A stretch of 64,000 nucleotides of DNA. It comes from Bacillota bacterium (GTDB taxonomy: Bacteria; Bacillota; Bacilli; Bacillales_A; Planococcaceae). This document shows, piece after piece, positions 53,908-62,930 of this stretch. The DNA lies in the NCBI GenBank assembly GCA_023405135.1, contig JAEXYZ010000037.1, positions 59,314 through 123,313 on the forward strand, in the 5' to 3' direction. A program made the translations under genes and the position numbers. The notes beneath the pieces were generated by a model. The model had not been told where the DNA came from. It saw only the letters and a program-made list of their open reading frames with translations, and made no database searches. The first letter of the stretch is position 1; each line of letters opens with the position of its first letter.

Positions 53908-54861
53908 ATGTATTTGATAATATGTCTCCTTGCACTTTTAATTGATCGAATTATTGGAGATCCACAACAGCTTCCACATCCTGTACGTTGGATAGGAACA
54001 TTTATTAGTTTACTAGAACGTAAATTTAACAGATCAAATGGGAGATTGTGGAAGGGTGCAATAGTTAGTATAGTAGTTATTTTAATTATATTTGCCATTA
54101 CTTTTGGAATTGTATGGGTAAGCTATCAAATTCATTATGCTGTTGGTATTTTAGTTGAAATACTATTAATTGCTATAGCATTGGCACAAAAAAGTTTGAA
54201 AAACGCAGCAATAGTTGTTTATGATGCATTAAATCAACAAAATATAAATGAAGCCCGTGTAAAACTTAGTTGGATTGTTGGAAGGGATACTAATGATTTA
54301 CAGGAAGGCGAAATTGTTCGTGGCGTGGTTGAAACAGTGTCAGAAAATACAAGCGATGGCATAACTGCACCATTATTTTATGCACTATTATTTGGTGCTC
54401 CGGGCATTTGGGTTTACAAAGCAATTAATACATTGGATTCAATGATTGGCTATAAAAACGAACAATTTATTGAATTTGGTCGTTTTGCTGCAAGGCTGGA
54501 CGATATAGCGAATTTTATTCCAAGCCGAATTACAGGTTTGCTATTATTGCTATGTACTCGAAATGAAGGTGGATTTCCCCTCAAAACAAGATTGTTATTA
54601 TGGAACAGAGATGCAAAAAAACATCCGAGTCCAAATAGCGGTTATTTGGAGGCAGCGACAGCTTATCAATTAGGTATACGTTTAGGCGGATTTAATGTAT
54701 ACGGAGGTATACAATCATTTAGAGCCTACATGGGAGAACCAATTGAACCGTTGCAAAAAAAGCATATTTTAGCATCAATCCAGCACATGTACATTGTAAG
54801 TTTATTGTTTACGCTAGTAGTAGGAGGGGTGGTTTATGCAATTTCCGTCGCATGGAGCTAA
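53908..54861 (+). CDS. cbiB: Adenosylcobinamide-phosphate synthase
   Basis: 317 residues, membrane protein with about four to five segments. It joins aminopropanol phosphate to adenosylcobyric acid. The N-terminal LIDRIIGDPQQLPHPVRWIG (residues 11-30) and ENTSDGITAPLFYALLFGAPG (near 147) are family marks. AAGAGGGGG precedes the ATG. The decarboxylase gene starts 26 bases before its end. Confidence 0.93.
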   Translation: MYLIICLLALLIDRIIGDPQQLPHPVRWIGTFISLLERKFNRSNGRLWKGAIVSIVVILIIFAITFGIVWVSYQIHYAVGILVEILLIAIALAQKSLKNAAIVVYDALNQQNINEARVKLSWIVGRDTNDLQEGEIVRGVVETVSENTSDGITAPLFYALLFGAPGIWVYKAINTLDSMIGYKNEQFIEFGRFAARLDDIANFIPSRITGLLLLLCTRNEGGFPLKTRLLLWNRDAKKHPSPNSGYLEAATAYQLGIRLGGFNVYGGIQSFRAYMGEPIEPLQKKHILASIQHMYIVSLLFTLVVGGVVYAISVAWS

Positions 54862-55945
54862 TTGGGAGGCGCTTTATAAAAAGTTTGGAATTGAACAGCC
54901 AATAAAAGTATGGGATTTAAGTGAAAATGTTAATTTCCTTGGGTTTCCTCATAGCTTCCATCAGCTTTGGCCAAGTCTTTTGGAAAAAGTGTCGCAATAT
55001 CCTGATGAAGCAGCAGAACCACTCCGAAGTTTACTAGGAAATGAACATAATGTATCTGTAGAAAATGTTGTAGTTGGCAATGGTGCTTCCGAGTTATTAA
55101 TGTGTTTAGGACGTTTATATGAACGGCAAAAAGTATTAGTTATTCATCCATCATTTTCAGAATACCAGCGTACACTTAAACAAAGTCGTGTTGAGATAGT
55201 GTCCGTTGTAGTGGAAGATCTCATTACATATAAATTACCGATTGAAAAAATTAAAGCTCACATGGAAAGCGTATCAGCCGTGTATTTATGTAATCCGAAC
55301 AATCCTACAGGTGTAGTCATACATAAGGGAGTTATTGAAGAATTAATTTTACATGGAATTGCTACTAATTGTGATGTTGTAATTGATGAAGCTTTTATGG
55401 ATTGGACGGATGAAAATGAATCGGTTGTTTCTTTAACTAAACAATTTGCTAATTTGGTTGTTTTGCGTTCAATGACTAAGATGTATGCATTAGCAGGGAT
55501 TCGTTTAGGATATTTAGTTGGACAAAAAGCTCAGGAAATTCAGCTCTTTTTACCACATTGGAATGTAAATCAAATAGCAGTTGAATTAGGCATCAAATGT
55601 TTACAAGAGCGTGAATTTAAAGAGGTGTCTAAACAATCAATTATTCCTATTCGAGAAGATTTGAAACAATTTTTAAATAGAAATGGTTGTATTGTTACGG
55701 AAAGTCAGGTCAATTTTTTATCTTTTCATTTACCAAAAGATTGGGATACAAAATCATTTTATTTCAATTTAATCCGAAAAGGGATTGTGTTGAGGCATAC
55801 TGAAAATTTTAAAGGGATGGAAGGCGACTGGCTAAGAATTGCAGTTAAAGATCGACAATCAATGGAAATGTTTAAAAGAGGGTTTAACCAATATGCAAAA
55901 GACAACCATTTATTTAGTACGTCATGGAGAGACGGAATGGAATAA
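54836..55945 (+). CDS. cobD: L-threonine-O-3-phosphate decarboxylase
   Basis: 369 residues, a PLP enzyme of the histidinol-phosphate aminotransferase fold. It makes aminopropanol phosphate for CbiB. The start FPSHGANWEALYKKFGI and WDLSENVNFLG are typical; the PLP pocket is seen at NPNNPTGVVI (near 154), DEAFMDW (near 184) and the lysine in LRSMTKMYALAGIRLGY (near 216). AGGAGG lies before the ATG within cbiB. Confidence 0.9.
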   Translation: MQFPSHGANWEALYKKFGIEQPIKVWDLSENVNFLGFPHSFHQLWPSLLEKVSQYPDEAAEPLRSLLGNEHNVSVENVVVGNGASELLMCLGRLYERQKVLVIHPSFSEYQRTLKQSRVEIVSVVVEDLITYKLPIEKIKAHMESVSAVYLCNPNNPTGVVIHKGVIEELILHGIATNCDVVIDEAFMDWTDENESVVSLTKQFANLVVLRSMTKMYALAGIRLGYLVGQKAQEIQLFLPHWNVNQIAVELGIKCLQEREFKEVSKQSIIPIREDLKQFLNRNGCIVTESQVNFLSFHLPKDWDTKSFYFNLIRKGIVLRHTENFKGMEGDWLRIAVKDRQSMEMFKRGFNQYAKDNHLFSTSWRDGME

Positions 55946-56504
55946 AAAGGGGATATTACAAGGCTGGTTAGACTCCCCGTTAACAGAGGTTGGTATTAAG
56001 CAAGCACAATTGTTAAGTGAAAAATTAGCAACTTTGAATATTGGATCAGTATATTCAAGTGATTTAGGGCGAGCAATTCATACGGCTTCAATTTTAGCTC
56101 CGTCAAAACCGATATTGAAAGATGCACGATTGCGTGAAATTTATTTAGGCGAGTGGCAAGGGCAAGAAATTAGTAATTTAAATGATGTGCCAGATTATTT
56201 TACATATTGTAATCAACCGCATCTTTTTCAAGGGGATACCCAAGAACGATTTGAACAAATAAGTAAAAGAATGATGGAATGTTTACAAAACATACATCAG
56301 CAAACGGTTGGAAATGTCCTTGTAGTGTCTCATGGCGTTGCTATTTTATGTTGTTTAATGCATATTATGAAAATGCCTATTGAGAATCTATGGGAAATTG
56401 CAAATATACAAGGTACAAGTGTAACTATTTTAGAATGTAAGGATGGTCAAATTACTGTTAAATCAGTTGGAGAGATTGAACATTTAAATGAAATTTGTAA
56501 GTAA
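55893..56504 (+). CDS. cobC: Histidine phosphatase, probable alpha-ribazole phosphatase
   Basis: 203 residues from the ATG at 55893 with AGAGGG upstream, which overlaps cobD by 53 bases; the longer in-frame start lacks a site. Histidine phosphatase motif YLVRHGETEWNKKGILQG (residues 6-23) and second His in VVSHGVAILCC (near 146). As the last gene of a B12 operon it is probably CobC, removing phosphate from alpha-ribazole phosphate or cobalamin phosphate. General phosphoglycerate-mutase-like enzymes look similar, so the role rests on context. Confidence 0.85.
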   Translation: MQKTTIYLVRHGETEWNKKGILQGWLDSPLTEVGIKQAQLLSEKLATLNIGSVYSSDLGRAIHTASILAPSKPILKDARLREIYLGEWQGQEISNLNDVPDYFTYCNQPHLFQGDTQERFEQISKRMMECLQNIHQQTVGNVLVVSHGVAILCCLMHIMKMPIENLWEIANIQGTSVTILECKDGQITVKSVGEIEHLNEICK

Positions 56505-56589
56505 AATTGAGAGCAAATTCAAGGCAAAATTTCTTTATTATAGGTTAATAGCATCACAAAAAACTTCGCAGACGCTATACTTAGCTATA

Positions 56590-56633
56590 TAAAAAAACCC
56601 TAAAAGTTAGATTTTTACTCTAACTTTCAGGGT
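56590..56633 (-). terminator. Terminator of the kinase gene
   Basis: ACCCT-AAAAGTTAGA and TCTAACTTTC-AGGGT form the stem. On the minus strand it is followed by seven T, 30 bases after the kinase stop. On the plus strand it may also stop the B12 operon, though without a T run. Confidence 0.8.
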
Positions 56634-56663
56634 GATACGTCCTAGCTTTGAACTGTATTTTTC

Positions 56664-57449
56664 TTAAGGTGTAACAATCTTTATTGGTAAAGCTACTAAT
56701 GCCTCTTCTGCACTTGTAAAAGGGAGGCGAATTAAAAGAAGTCGTTCAATATAGTCCACCAATTCAAGGGGCAGTTGTAATTCTTCCTGCCAGCTTTTCT
56801 CTTTTCTTTCATTTGGTGTAAAGTTTGAATATAGTAAGAAGAGGAGAAAGTGACCGATAAAATATAAATCACTTAAATGATTTTCTAATTTTTTAGGGTT
56901 TTCAATTTCATCAAAATGTATTTCTTCCTCTTTTATATAAGCTGCTAATCCAAAATCAATAATATACAAGTTGTTTTCCTTGAATAATATATTCGGAATG
57001 CGTAAATCTCGATGGACAATCCCTTTTTTATGAAAAGTAATAACAATTTCAAGAAGCTCTTTTGTAATTTGCAAAGATTCCTCAACAGAGAATGTTTTCC
57101 CCGTCCTAAAAATTGCCTGTTCGAATGTTTGCCCATCAATATAGTCCATTATATAAAAAGGAACTCCATTTAGTTCACCTTGTGAAATGACAGAAGGTAT
57201 TCTAGGTAGTCCAATTTCTTTTAACATCGTAATTTCTTGCTGAAACTTATGACGTAATTTTTTGTTGTTACGATGTTTTATTTTCATTCGTTTTAAAACA
57301 AATTTTTTTCCTGTTGAGGAATTTTCTATTAAATAGGCTATACCATAAGAACCAATGCCTAACTGTTCAATAAAACGATAGTCTGTTTCATTTTCAATAT
57401 ATGCTTTAACGAGCTTATGGTATTTGTTTTCAGTAAAATAATGAATCAT
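56664..57449 (-). CDS. Serine/threonine protein kinase (YbdM/YrzF-like)
   Basis: 261 residues, a bare kinase domain without membrane segment. Glycine loop LGIGSYGIAY (30-39), ATP lysine K53 (VLKRM), catalytic loop HRDLRIPN (146-153) and metal site DFG (165-167) are present. Arg replaces the usual Lys two places after the catalytic Asp (HRDLR), as I recall for YbdM-type kinases, so activity is still likely. It lies two bases after a tiny Ser/Arg/His/Tyr-rich protein gene, a possible substrate. Confidence 0.85.
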   Translation of the reverse strand: MIHYFTENKYHKLVKAYIENETDYRFIEQLGIGSYGIAYLIENSSTGKKFVLKRMKIKHRNNKKLRHKFQQEITMLKEIGLPRIPSVISQGELNGVPFYIMDYIDGQTFEQAIFRTGKTFSVEESLQITKELLEIVITFHKKGIVHRDLRIPNILFKENNLYIIDFGLAAYIKEEEIHFDEIENPKKLENHLSDLYFIGHFLLFLLYSNFTPNERKEKSWQEELQLPLELVDYIERLLLIRLPFTSAEEALVALPIKIVTP

Positions 57450-57451
57450 TT

Positions 57452-57619
57452 TTAGCTGCTAAAAAAGCTATGAGAGCTGAAGAAGCTTCTAGAACTTCTT
57501 TTATAACCTCTTTTATAGTGTTTATGGCCATAATAGTTATGCTTATGTGAATACTTTCTACGACTGCTTGAATATCGATGTCCTCCACCTAACAAACCTC
57601 TAAATAATTTATCGACCAT
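57452..57619 (-). CDS. Tiny basic Ser/Arg/His/Tyr-rich protein
   Basis: 55 residues from the ATG at 57619, which has AGAGAGGG about 9 bases upstream; the longer frame has no such site. The start MVDKLFRGLLGGGHRY is amphipathic; the rest is almost only Ser, Arg, Lys, His, Tyr and Phe (YSSSRRKYSHKHNYYGHKHY), ending in Phe-Ser-Ser repeats. No known domain. It forms an operon with the kinase, gap two bases. Many phosphorylatable residues suggest a kinase substrate or nucleic-acid or wall-polymer binder, but that is inference. Confidence 0.7.
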   Translation of the reverse strand: MVDKLFRGLLGGGHRYSSSRRKYSHKHNYYGHKHYKRGYKRSSRSFFSSHSFFSS

Positions 57620-57692
57620 AAAATCAACCCTCTCTAATTTTTTGTTATATGTATTATACGAATCAACCAACAAGAAGTTTCAACTTATTCTT

Positions 57693-57714
57693 GTACCAGG
57701 TACACACACAATTC
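57693..57714. repeat. Half-copy of the GTACCAGGTACA repeat
   Basis: A 22-base segment starting GTACCAGGTACA and ending ACAATTC matches, with two differences, the left arm of the terminator at 59444-59494 beyond the MarR-MFS pair. Here the matching right arm is absent. Confidence 0.65.
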
Positions 57715-57783
57715 GGGTGCTATTTTGAATATTGTGATAATTGAAATTCTGGACATGTTAGTAGGTTTGGGTGTAAAGCGAAT

Positions 57784-57802
57784 TAGTTATTTATGCTAAC
57801 TA
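57784..57802 (+). promoter_or_regulatory. Candidate MarR operator
   Basis: TAGTTA (57784-57789) and TAACTA (57797-57802) form an inverted repeat with 7-base spacer, 22 bases before the marR start, a usual place for self-repression. Confidence 0.4.
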
Positions 57803-57823
57803 TTTAATTTGGAGGTTAAAAAG

Positions 57824-58243
57824 ATGAGTAAGGAGCCAACTTTTTTTGAACACTATAGAGAGCTTTATCGTCCGCTGTTAAATGCAGTGAATAGTCGCTT
57901 AGCGAAATTTCAGCTGTATAATGCGCAGTGGGTTATTTTAAGAATTATTTATTATAAAGGTCCAATGACATTAGCCGATTTAGCAAAAGATACGCGAGTT
58001 GAAAAGCCAAGTGTTACCCGAATTATTCATAAACTAATAGAACTTGAATATATAGAAACAAAGCAGGGTGACGATAAACGTGAAAAGTATGTTTATCTAA
58101 CTGAAAGTGGAAAAGATGTGTTGCGAAAGGTTCGGTTAGAAGTTGACGACTATTTGAAGAGTTTAACTATAGGAATTCCTGAAGATGAACTGCAAATAGC
58201 TAGTAAGGTGTTAAAAAATATTTTAGAAAATGTTATTAGATAG
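57824..58243 (+). CDS. MarR-family transcription regulator
   Basis: 139 residues from the ATG at 57824, with GGAGG 8 bases upstream. The winged helix is clear: MTLADLAKDTRVEKPSVTRIIHKLIELEYI (about 47-76), followed by the wing DDKREKYVYLTESGKDVL. It is followed by an MFS transporter gene 16 bases later, so it probably represses that transporter and itself and responds to a small molecule. Confidence 0.88.
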   Translation: MSKEPTFFEHYRELYRPLLNAVNSRLAKFQLYNAQWVILRIIYYKGPMTLADLAKDTRVEKPSVTRIIHKLIELEYIETKQGDDKREKYVYLTESGKDVLRKVRLEVDDYLKSLTIGIPEDELQIASKVLKNILENVIR

Positions 58244-58259
58244 GGGTTTTAAGAACGTT

Positions 58260-59441
58260 ATGGAAAATGAGCGTTTATGGACAAGAAATTTTATTATGAT
58301 ATCGTTAATAAACTTTCTCATAATCTTAATTTTTTATTTATTAATTGTAGTTATTGCTAGTTATGCGGTGGATGAATTTGGGGCATCTACTAGTACAGCG
58401 GGATTGGTAGCCAGCATTTTTATTGTTGGATCCTTATTAGGAAGATTAGCGACTGGAAGGATTATCACAACCATCGGAAGTAAAAAGACTTTTCAAATTG
58501 GATTAATTGCTTTCTTAATAACAACATTTGCTTACTTCTTTGCTGTTAATTTATCATTACTTATTCTTAATCGTCTATTACACGGAATTGCTGTAGGTAT
58601 TATTGGCACAACAACTGGAACATTGATTGCGCAAATTATCCCATCTACCCGTCGTGGTGAAGGTATTGGTTATTTTAGTATGAGTACAGTATTAGCAACA
58701 GCAATTGGGCCTTTTATTGGGTTACTGTTAACTCAACATACCGGAAGTTTTACATCAGTCTTTACGTTTAATGCTGTATTAGTAGTGATTTGTTTATTTA
58801 TGTACTTTACAGTAAATCTAAAAAATATTTCTGCTCCTGCTAAACCTAAAGTAGAAAAAGAGATATCTAATGGGTTCAAGTTAAGTAACTATATTGAGCC
58901 AAAATCTATACCAATTTCATTCATAGTTCTTCTAATTGGCTTTACATATTCTGGAGTTATGTCATTTTTATCATTCTATTCAGAGAGTATTAATTTAGTA
59001 AAGGCAGGAAGTTTCTTTTTCCTTGTTTATGCAATAACGATTTTATGTACACGACCGATTACTGGTCCACTAATGGATCGCAGAGGGGCTAATATTGTTG
59101 TATATCCATGTTTGGTTATTTTTGCAATTGGTATGCTTCTATTTAGCCAGACATCTAATTCATTTATCTTTTTACTTGCAGCTGGCTTAATTGGTATCGG
59201 TTATGGAAATTTTAACTCTATTGCACAAGCAATGGCTGTGAAGGTTACCGAGCCACATCGGTTTGGCTTAGCAACATCAACCTATTTTATCTTTTTAGAT
59301 TTAGGTTTAGGAGTGGGGCCATATTTATTAGGGTTAGTAGAACCACATACAACATACCGGATTCTATTCTTATCAATGGTTCCAATCATCTTAATAGCTC
59401 TAATATGTTACTACTTCTTAGTTGGTAGAAAAGAAAATTAA
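58260..59441 (+). CDS. MFS transporter, regulated by adjacent MarR
   Basis: 393 residues from the ATG at 58260. Twelve hydrophobic segments; the loop 2-3 motif is degenerate (GRLATGRIITTIGSKKT near 60-76), and loop 8-9 shows GPLMDRRGANIVVYP. It belongs to the arabinose-efflux-like group of MFS proteins and may export drugs or metabolites. An AGGGGT stands about 11 bases before the ATG. It shares a transcript with marR and ends at the long palindrome. Confidence 0.83.
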   Translation: MENERLWTRNFIMISLINFLIILIFYLLIVVIASYAVDEFGASTSTAGLVASIFIVGSLLGRLATGRIITTIGSKKTFQIGLIAFLITTFAYFFAVNLSLLILNRLLHGIAVGIIGTTTGTLIAQIIPSTRRGEGIGYFSMSTVLATAIGPFIGLLLTQHTGSFTSVFTFNAVLVVICLFMYFTVNLKNISAPAKPKVEKEISNGFKLSNYIEPKSIPISFIVLLIGFTYSGVMSFLSFYSESINLVKAGSFFFLVYAITILCTRPITGPLMDRRGANIVVYPCLVIFAIGMLLFSQTSNSFIFLLAAGLIGIGYGNFNSIAQAMAVKVTEPHRFGLATSTYFIFLDLGLGVGPYLLGLVEPHTTYRILFLSMVPIILIALICYYFLVGRKEN

Positions 59442-59443
59442 TA

Positions 59444-59494
59444 AGTACCAGGTACATAAACAATTCTGAATTGTTTGTGTACCTGGTACTTTTA
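59444..59494. terminator. Long palindromic terminator after the MarR-MFS operon
   Basis: AAGTACCAGGTACA...ACAATTC and GAATTGT...TGTACCTGGTACTT form a stem of over 20 bp with T runs on both sides. Its left arm recurs at 57693. Confidence 0.88.
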
Positions 59495-59592
59495 TATTAT
59501 TTTGAAAAATTATAAATTTAATAGTCTATTTTATGTTACAATTTCCATATATCCCGTTGATTGGAATAAATACGAGTGAAGAGGAGATAGAA

Positions 59593-61197
59593 ATGATGAA
59601 AAATAGAATTATTACATGTTTACTAGCATTACTTTTACTGTTCTCTATCCCAGTTCAACAAGCAAATGCCGCATTAGCATTTAAAGATGTTGGAGAAACA
59701 TATTCAAAAGTTATTAACGAATTTGTTGACTTAGGAATTGTAGGTGGTTATGAGGATCAAACGTTCCGTCCAAATAACAACGTTACTCGTGGACAAGCTG
59801 CAATAATGTTAGCACGTGCTTTAAAATTAGATACTAACAATGTTGGCGATGTACAATATAAAGATATTGATAAAGATTACCCTGCTTTTAAAGAAATAGC
59901 AGCAGTTACAAAAGCGGGCATAATGTCTGGAAATAAAAATAAATTTGAACCAAATAAACCACTTACTCGTGCTCAAATGGCTACGATTTTAACAAAAGCA
60001 TTTGAGTTAAAAGGAAAAGGTTCATCATCTTTTAAAGATGTACCGAAAGATCACTATGCATATAGTGTAATTGATGCGTTATATTCGAATGAAATTACAA
60101 CTGGTTATGAGAATGATACATTTAGACCAACAAAACCAGTAACACGTGCTCACTTTGTTTTATTCCTTTCAAGAGCATTAAACAATGGTGAACAAGGTTC
60201 GACTGATGAAGTTACTGAATTATTAAAAGAAGTTTATGCAAATGAACAAAATCTAAATTCGTACGAGTTTGAAGGAAGCTTTAATTTAGGACTTCTATTA
60301 CCAGAATCAACTGAGACATTACCAGAAATGGCAGCAATGTTCGAAATGTTAAAAGATGTTCAGATTGATGTAACAGGAGCATACCAAAAGGATCCAATGC
60401 AACTAGAAGCAAATATCAACCTAACATTAAAAGGTGATATCCAAACGACATTTACTATGCCAATGGTTATGACTCAAGATAAAATGTGGATTAAACTGCC
60501 ACAATCACCGTTAATTCCAATACCAGAAGAAGTTCAAGGTAAATTTATCGAGTATGATTTAGCTGAACTTGCTGAACTATCAGGACAACCACTTAGTACG
60601 GTAGATATGGAATTACAAACGAAATTAGGAATTGATATCATTAATCTATTTGTAGAGTTACTTGGAAAAGATTTCTATGAAGAAGTAGATTTAAGCACAG
60701 TAACAATTCCTGAAGGGGTTAACGCAGATAAAGTAATTAAATTTGAGTTAACTAACGAATCGTTAAAACCGTTCATAGATATCGTTTTAAATGATTTACT
60801 TCCAGAATTTTTTGAGCTACTTGAAAAACCAGAATATGCAGAAGCTCTAGGTCTAACTGCAGAGGATATTGCTTTAGCTAAAGAATCTTTAGCAACGGAA
60901 GAAATAAATATTGATGAAATAGGTTCAGAGATTAATAAGTTTTTGAAAATTAACCAATTAGACGAAATTATAGTAATTAGCAAAGACAACTATATTAGTT
61001 ATGATGTAGGAACTGTTGATGTTACAGTAACAGTTGATAACGAAGCTTTCAACTTAAAGTTGAAATATGATCAATCAAAATCTAATGTAAACAAAGATAT
61101 CAATTTTAAAATTGGAATTCCAAAAGGTGAAAATGTTATTCCTTACGAAAAACTTTTAGAATTGGAAGAAGCCGCTTTTAGTGAAAATGGCTTATAA
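59593..61197 (+). CDS. SLH-domain surface protein
   Basis: 534 residues from the ATG at 59593 with GAGGAG upstream. Signal peptide 1-27 (cut after QANAA). Three S-layer-homology domains follow (about 30-75, 90-135, 150-195; GYEDQTFRPNNNVTRGQAAIM, SGNKNKFEPNKPLTRAQMA, TGYENDTFRPTKPVTRAHF), which bind pyruvylated wall polysaccharide. The remaining 330 residues are an acidic beta/alpha region I do not recognise, with a lipoprotein-like ligand-binding flavour (LNSYEFEGSFNLGLLLPES). It is monocistronic with a terminator after it. Confidence 0.87.
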   Translation: MMKNRIITCLLALLLLFSIPVQQANAALAFKDVGETYSKVINEFVDLGIVGGYEDQTFRPNNNVTRGQAAIMLARALKLDTNNVGDVQYKDIDKDYPAFKEIAAVTKAGIMSGNKNKFEPNKPLTRAQMATILTKAFELKGKGSSSFKDVPKDHYAYSVIDALYSNEITTGYENDTFRPTKPVTRAHFVLFLSRALNNGEQGSTDEVTELLKEVYANEQNLNSYEFEGSFNLGLLLPESTETLPEMAAMFEMLKDVQIDVTGAYQKDPMQLEANINLTLKGDIQTTFTMPMVMTQDKMWIKLPQSPLIPIPEEVQGKFIEYDLAELAELSGQPLSTVDMELQTKLGIDIINLFVELLGKDFYEEVDLSTVTIPEGVNADKVIKFELTNESLKPFIDIVLNDLLPEFFELLEKPEYAEALGLTAEDIALAKESLATEEINIDEIGSEINKFLKINQLDEIIVISKDNYISYDVGTVDVTVTVDNEAFNLKLKYDQSKSNVNKDINFKIGIPKGENVIPYEKLLELEEAAFSENGL

Positions 61198-61219
61198 TCA
61201 TAAATTTACAATAGCGTAG

Positions 61220-61262
61220 AAAAAACTACTTATTCTATTTTTAGAATAAGTAGTTTTTATTT
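61220..61262. terminator. Bidirectional terminator between SLH protein and symporter
   Basis: AAAAACTACTTATTCTA and TAGAATAAGTAGTTTTT form a perfect 17-bp stem. Confidence 0.92.
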
Positions 61263-62915
61263 TTAATCCTCCATAAACACTTCGCCATCTCTATATGTCA
61301 TTTGTTCAGGGTAACGAAGGTTAATTACAGCATCTTGAATTTCTTGTGATGGTGGCTTCGTTGCAAGTGATACGATGATGTTCGCTGCAAATGCTGCAAT
61401 CGCACCAAACACACCAGCACCAGTATCGATTATTCCTAAAATTGTAAATCCTCCATATTTTGCGGCAAAAATATAGCCTAAAGTTACTGCCAAACCAATC
61501 AGTAAACCAGCTATTAAACCTTTTGAATTTGAGCGCTTCCACCAAACTCCGAGTACAAGAGCTGGGAAGAATGTGCCTGTTGCAAGTGCGAATGCCCATG
61601 CAACAATTTGTGTAATCGCACCTGGCGGATTTAAAGCAACAAGACCAGCCAATATTGTAGCTACAACAATCGTAATACGTCCAACCGCTAATCGTTGTTT
61701 ATCGATTGCTTCCGGTTTTAAAATACGATAGTAAATATCATGGGCAAAGGCAGACGAAATTGCAATTAATAAACCACCAGCAGTTGATAATGCTGCAGCC
61801 ATCGCACCAGCTGCTACTAAACCGATTACAAAGCTACCTAAATTTGCAATCTCAGGTGTTGCCATTACGACAATATCATTTGCAATAATCAACTCGTTCC
61901 ATTGTAAAATACCGTCACCACTTGAATCTGCTACTTTTAATAGTCCTGTATCAACCCATGTTTTCGTCCAAGCAGGAAGCTCAGAAATTTTACTTCCAGC
62001 TACTTGCGTCATAAGAATAAAACGAGAGAACGCTGCGTAGGCAGGTGCAGAGAAGTATAGTAACCCGATAAATAATAGCGCCCAAGCACCTGACCAACGT
62101 GCAGCTTTCATTGTTGATACAGTATAGAAACGAGCAATAACGTGAGGGAGTCCAGCAGTACCCGCCATTAAAGTAAACATAAGAGCAAGGAACTGCCATT
62201 TCGTACCTTTCTCAAAAGGAGCGAAATATTCGGATAATCCTAATTGTTTATCAAGCTCACCTAACTCACTAACGATATTACCGTAAGTTAGCCAAGGAAG
62301 AGGGTTTCCTGTAATTTGAAGAGACATAAAGATAACAGGAACAAGATATGCAATAATTAATACTAAATATTGTGCAACCTGTGTCCATGTAATCCCTTTC
62401 ATTCCACCAAAAGCTGCATAAATAGCAATTAAAACAACTCCAATTATAGTTCCAAGCTTTGCATCGATTTCAAATAAGCGTCCAATAACTACACCTGAAC
62501 CGGATAATTGACCAATAGAATAAGTAAAACTAATAATCATTGTACAAATCGCGGCTATTATAAGTGCAGTGTTACTTTTAAAACGGTCTCCAATAAATTC
62601 TGGAACTGTATAACTACCGGATTTTCTTAATTGTGGAGCTAGCAAGAATGTTAATAGTAAATAACCACCAGTCCATCCCATTATATAAGCTAAACCGTCA
62701 TAGCCGAGTACCATAATTGTACCCGCCATTCCGATAAAGGAAGCGGCACTCATCCAGTCTGCACCAATTGCCATACCATTCCAAATTGGAGGTACGCCAC
62801 GTCCTGCAACATAGAAATCTGAAGTTTCTTTTGCCTTATTGTAAACAGCTATATAGATGTACAATGCGAATGTTGCCAAAATAATTGCCAACGAAACGAT
62901 AAATTGTGAATCCAA
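61263..62915 (-). CDS. Sodium:solute symporter, acetate/monocarboxylate type
   Basis: 550 residues, about 13 membrane segments. Signature GRGVPPIWNGMAIGADWMSAASFIGM (quoted start GRGVPPIWNGMAIGADWM, residues 38-55) is the cation/acetate ActP-like mark, along with AYAAFGGMKGITWTQVAQY near 165. It takes up acetate or related acids with sodium. The upstream gene encodes its small DUF4212 partner, 15 bases away. Which carboxylate it carries cannot be told. Confidence 0.88.
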   Translation of the reverse strand: MDSQFIVSLAIILATFALYIYIAVYNKAKETSDFYVAGRGVPPIWNGMAIGADWMSAASFIGMAGTIMVLGYDGLAYIMGWTGGYLLLTFLLAPQLRKSGSYTVPEFIGDRFKSNTALIIAAICTMIISFTYSIGQLSGSGVVIGRLFEIDAKLGTIIGVVLIAIYAAFGGMKGITWTQVAQYLVLIIAYLVPVIFMSLQITGNPLPWLTYGNIVSELGELDKQLGLSEYFAPFEKGTKWQFLALMFTLMAGTAGLPHVIARFYTVSTMKAARWSGAWALLFIGLLYFSAPAYAAFSRFILMTQVAGSKISELPAWTKTWVDTGLLKVADSSGDGILQWNELIIANDIVVMATPEIANLGSFVIGLVAAGAMAAALSTAGGLLIAISSAFAHDIYYRILKPEAIDKQRLAVGRITIVVATILAGLVALNPPGAITQIVAWAFALATGTFFPALVLGVWWKRSNSKGLIAGLLIGLAVTLGYIFAAKYGGFTILGIIDTGAGVFGAIAAFAANIIVSLATKPPSQEIQDAVINLRYPEQMTYRDGEVFMED

Positions 62916-62930
62916 TAACTATCCCCCTTT

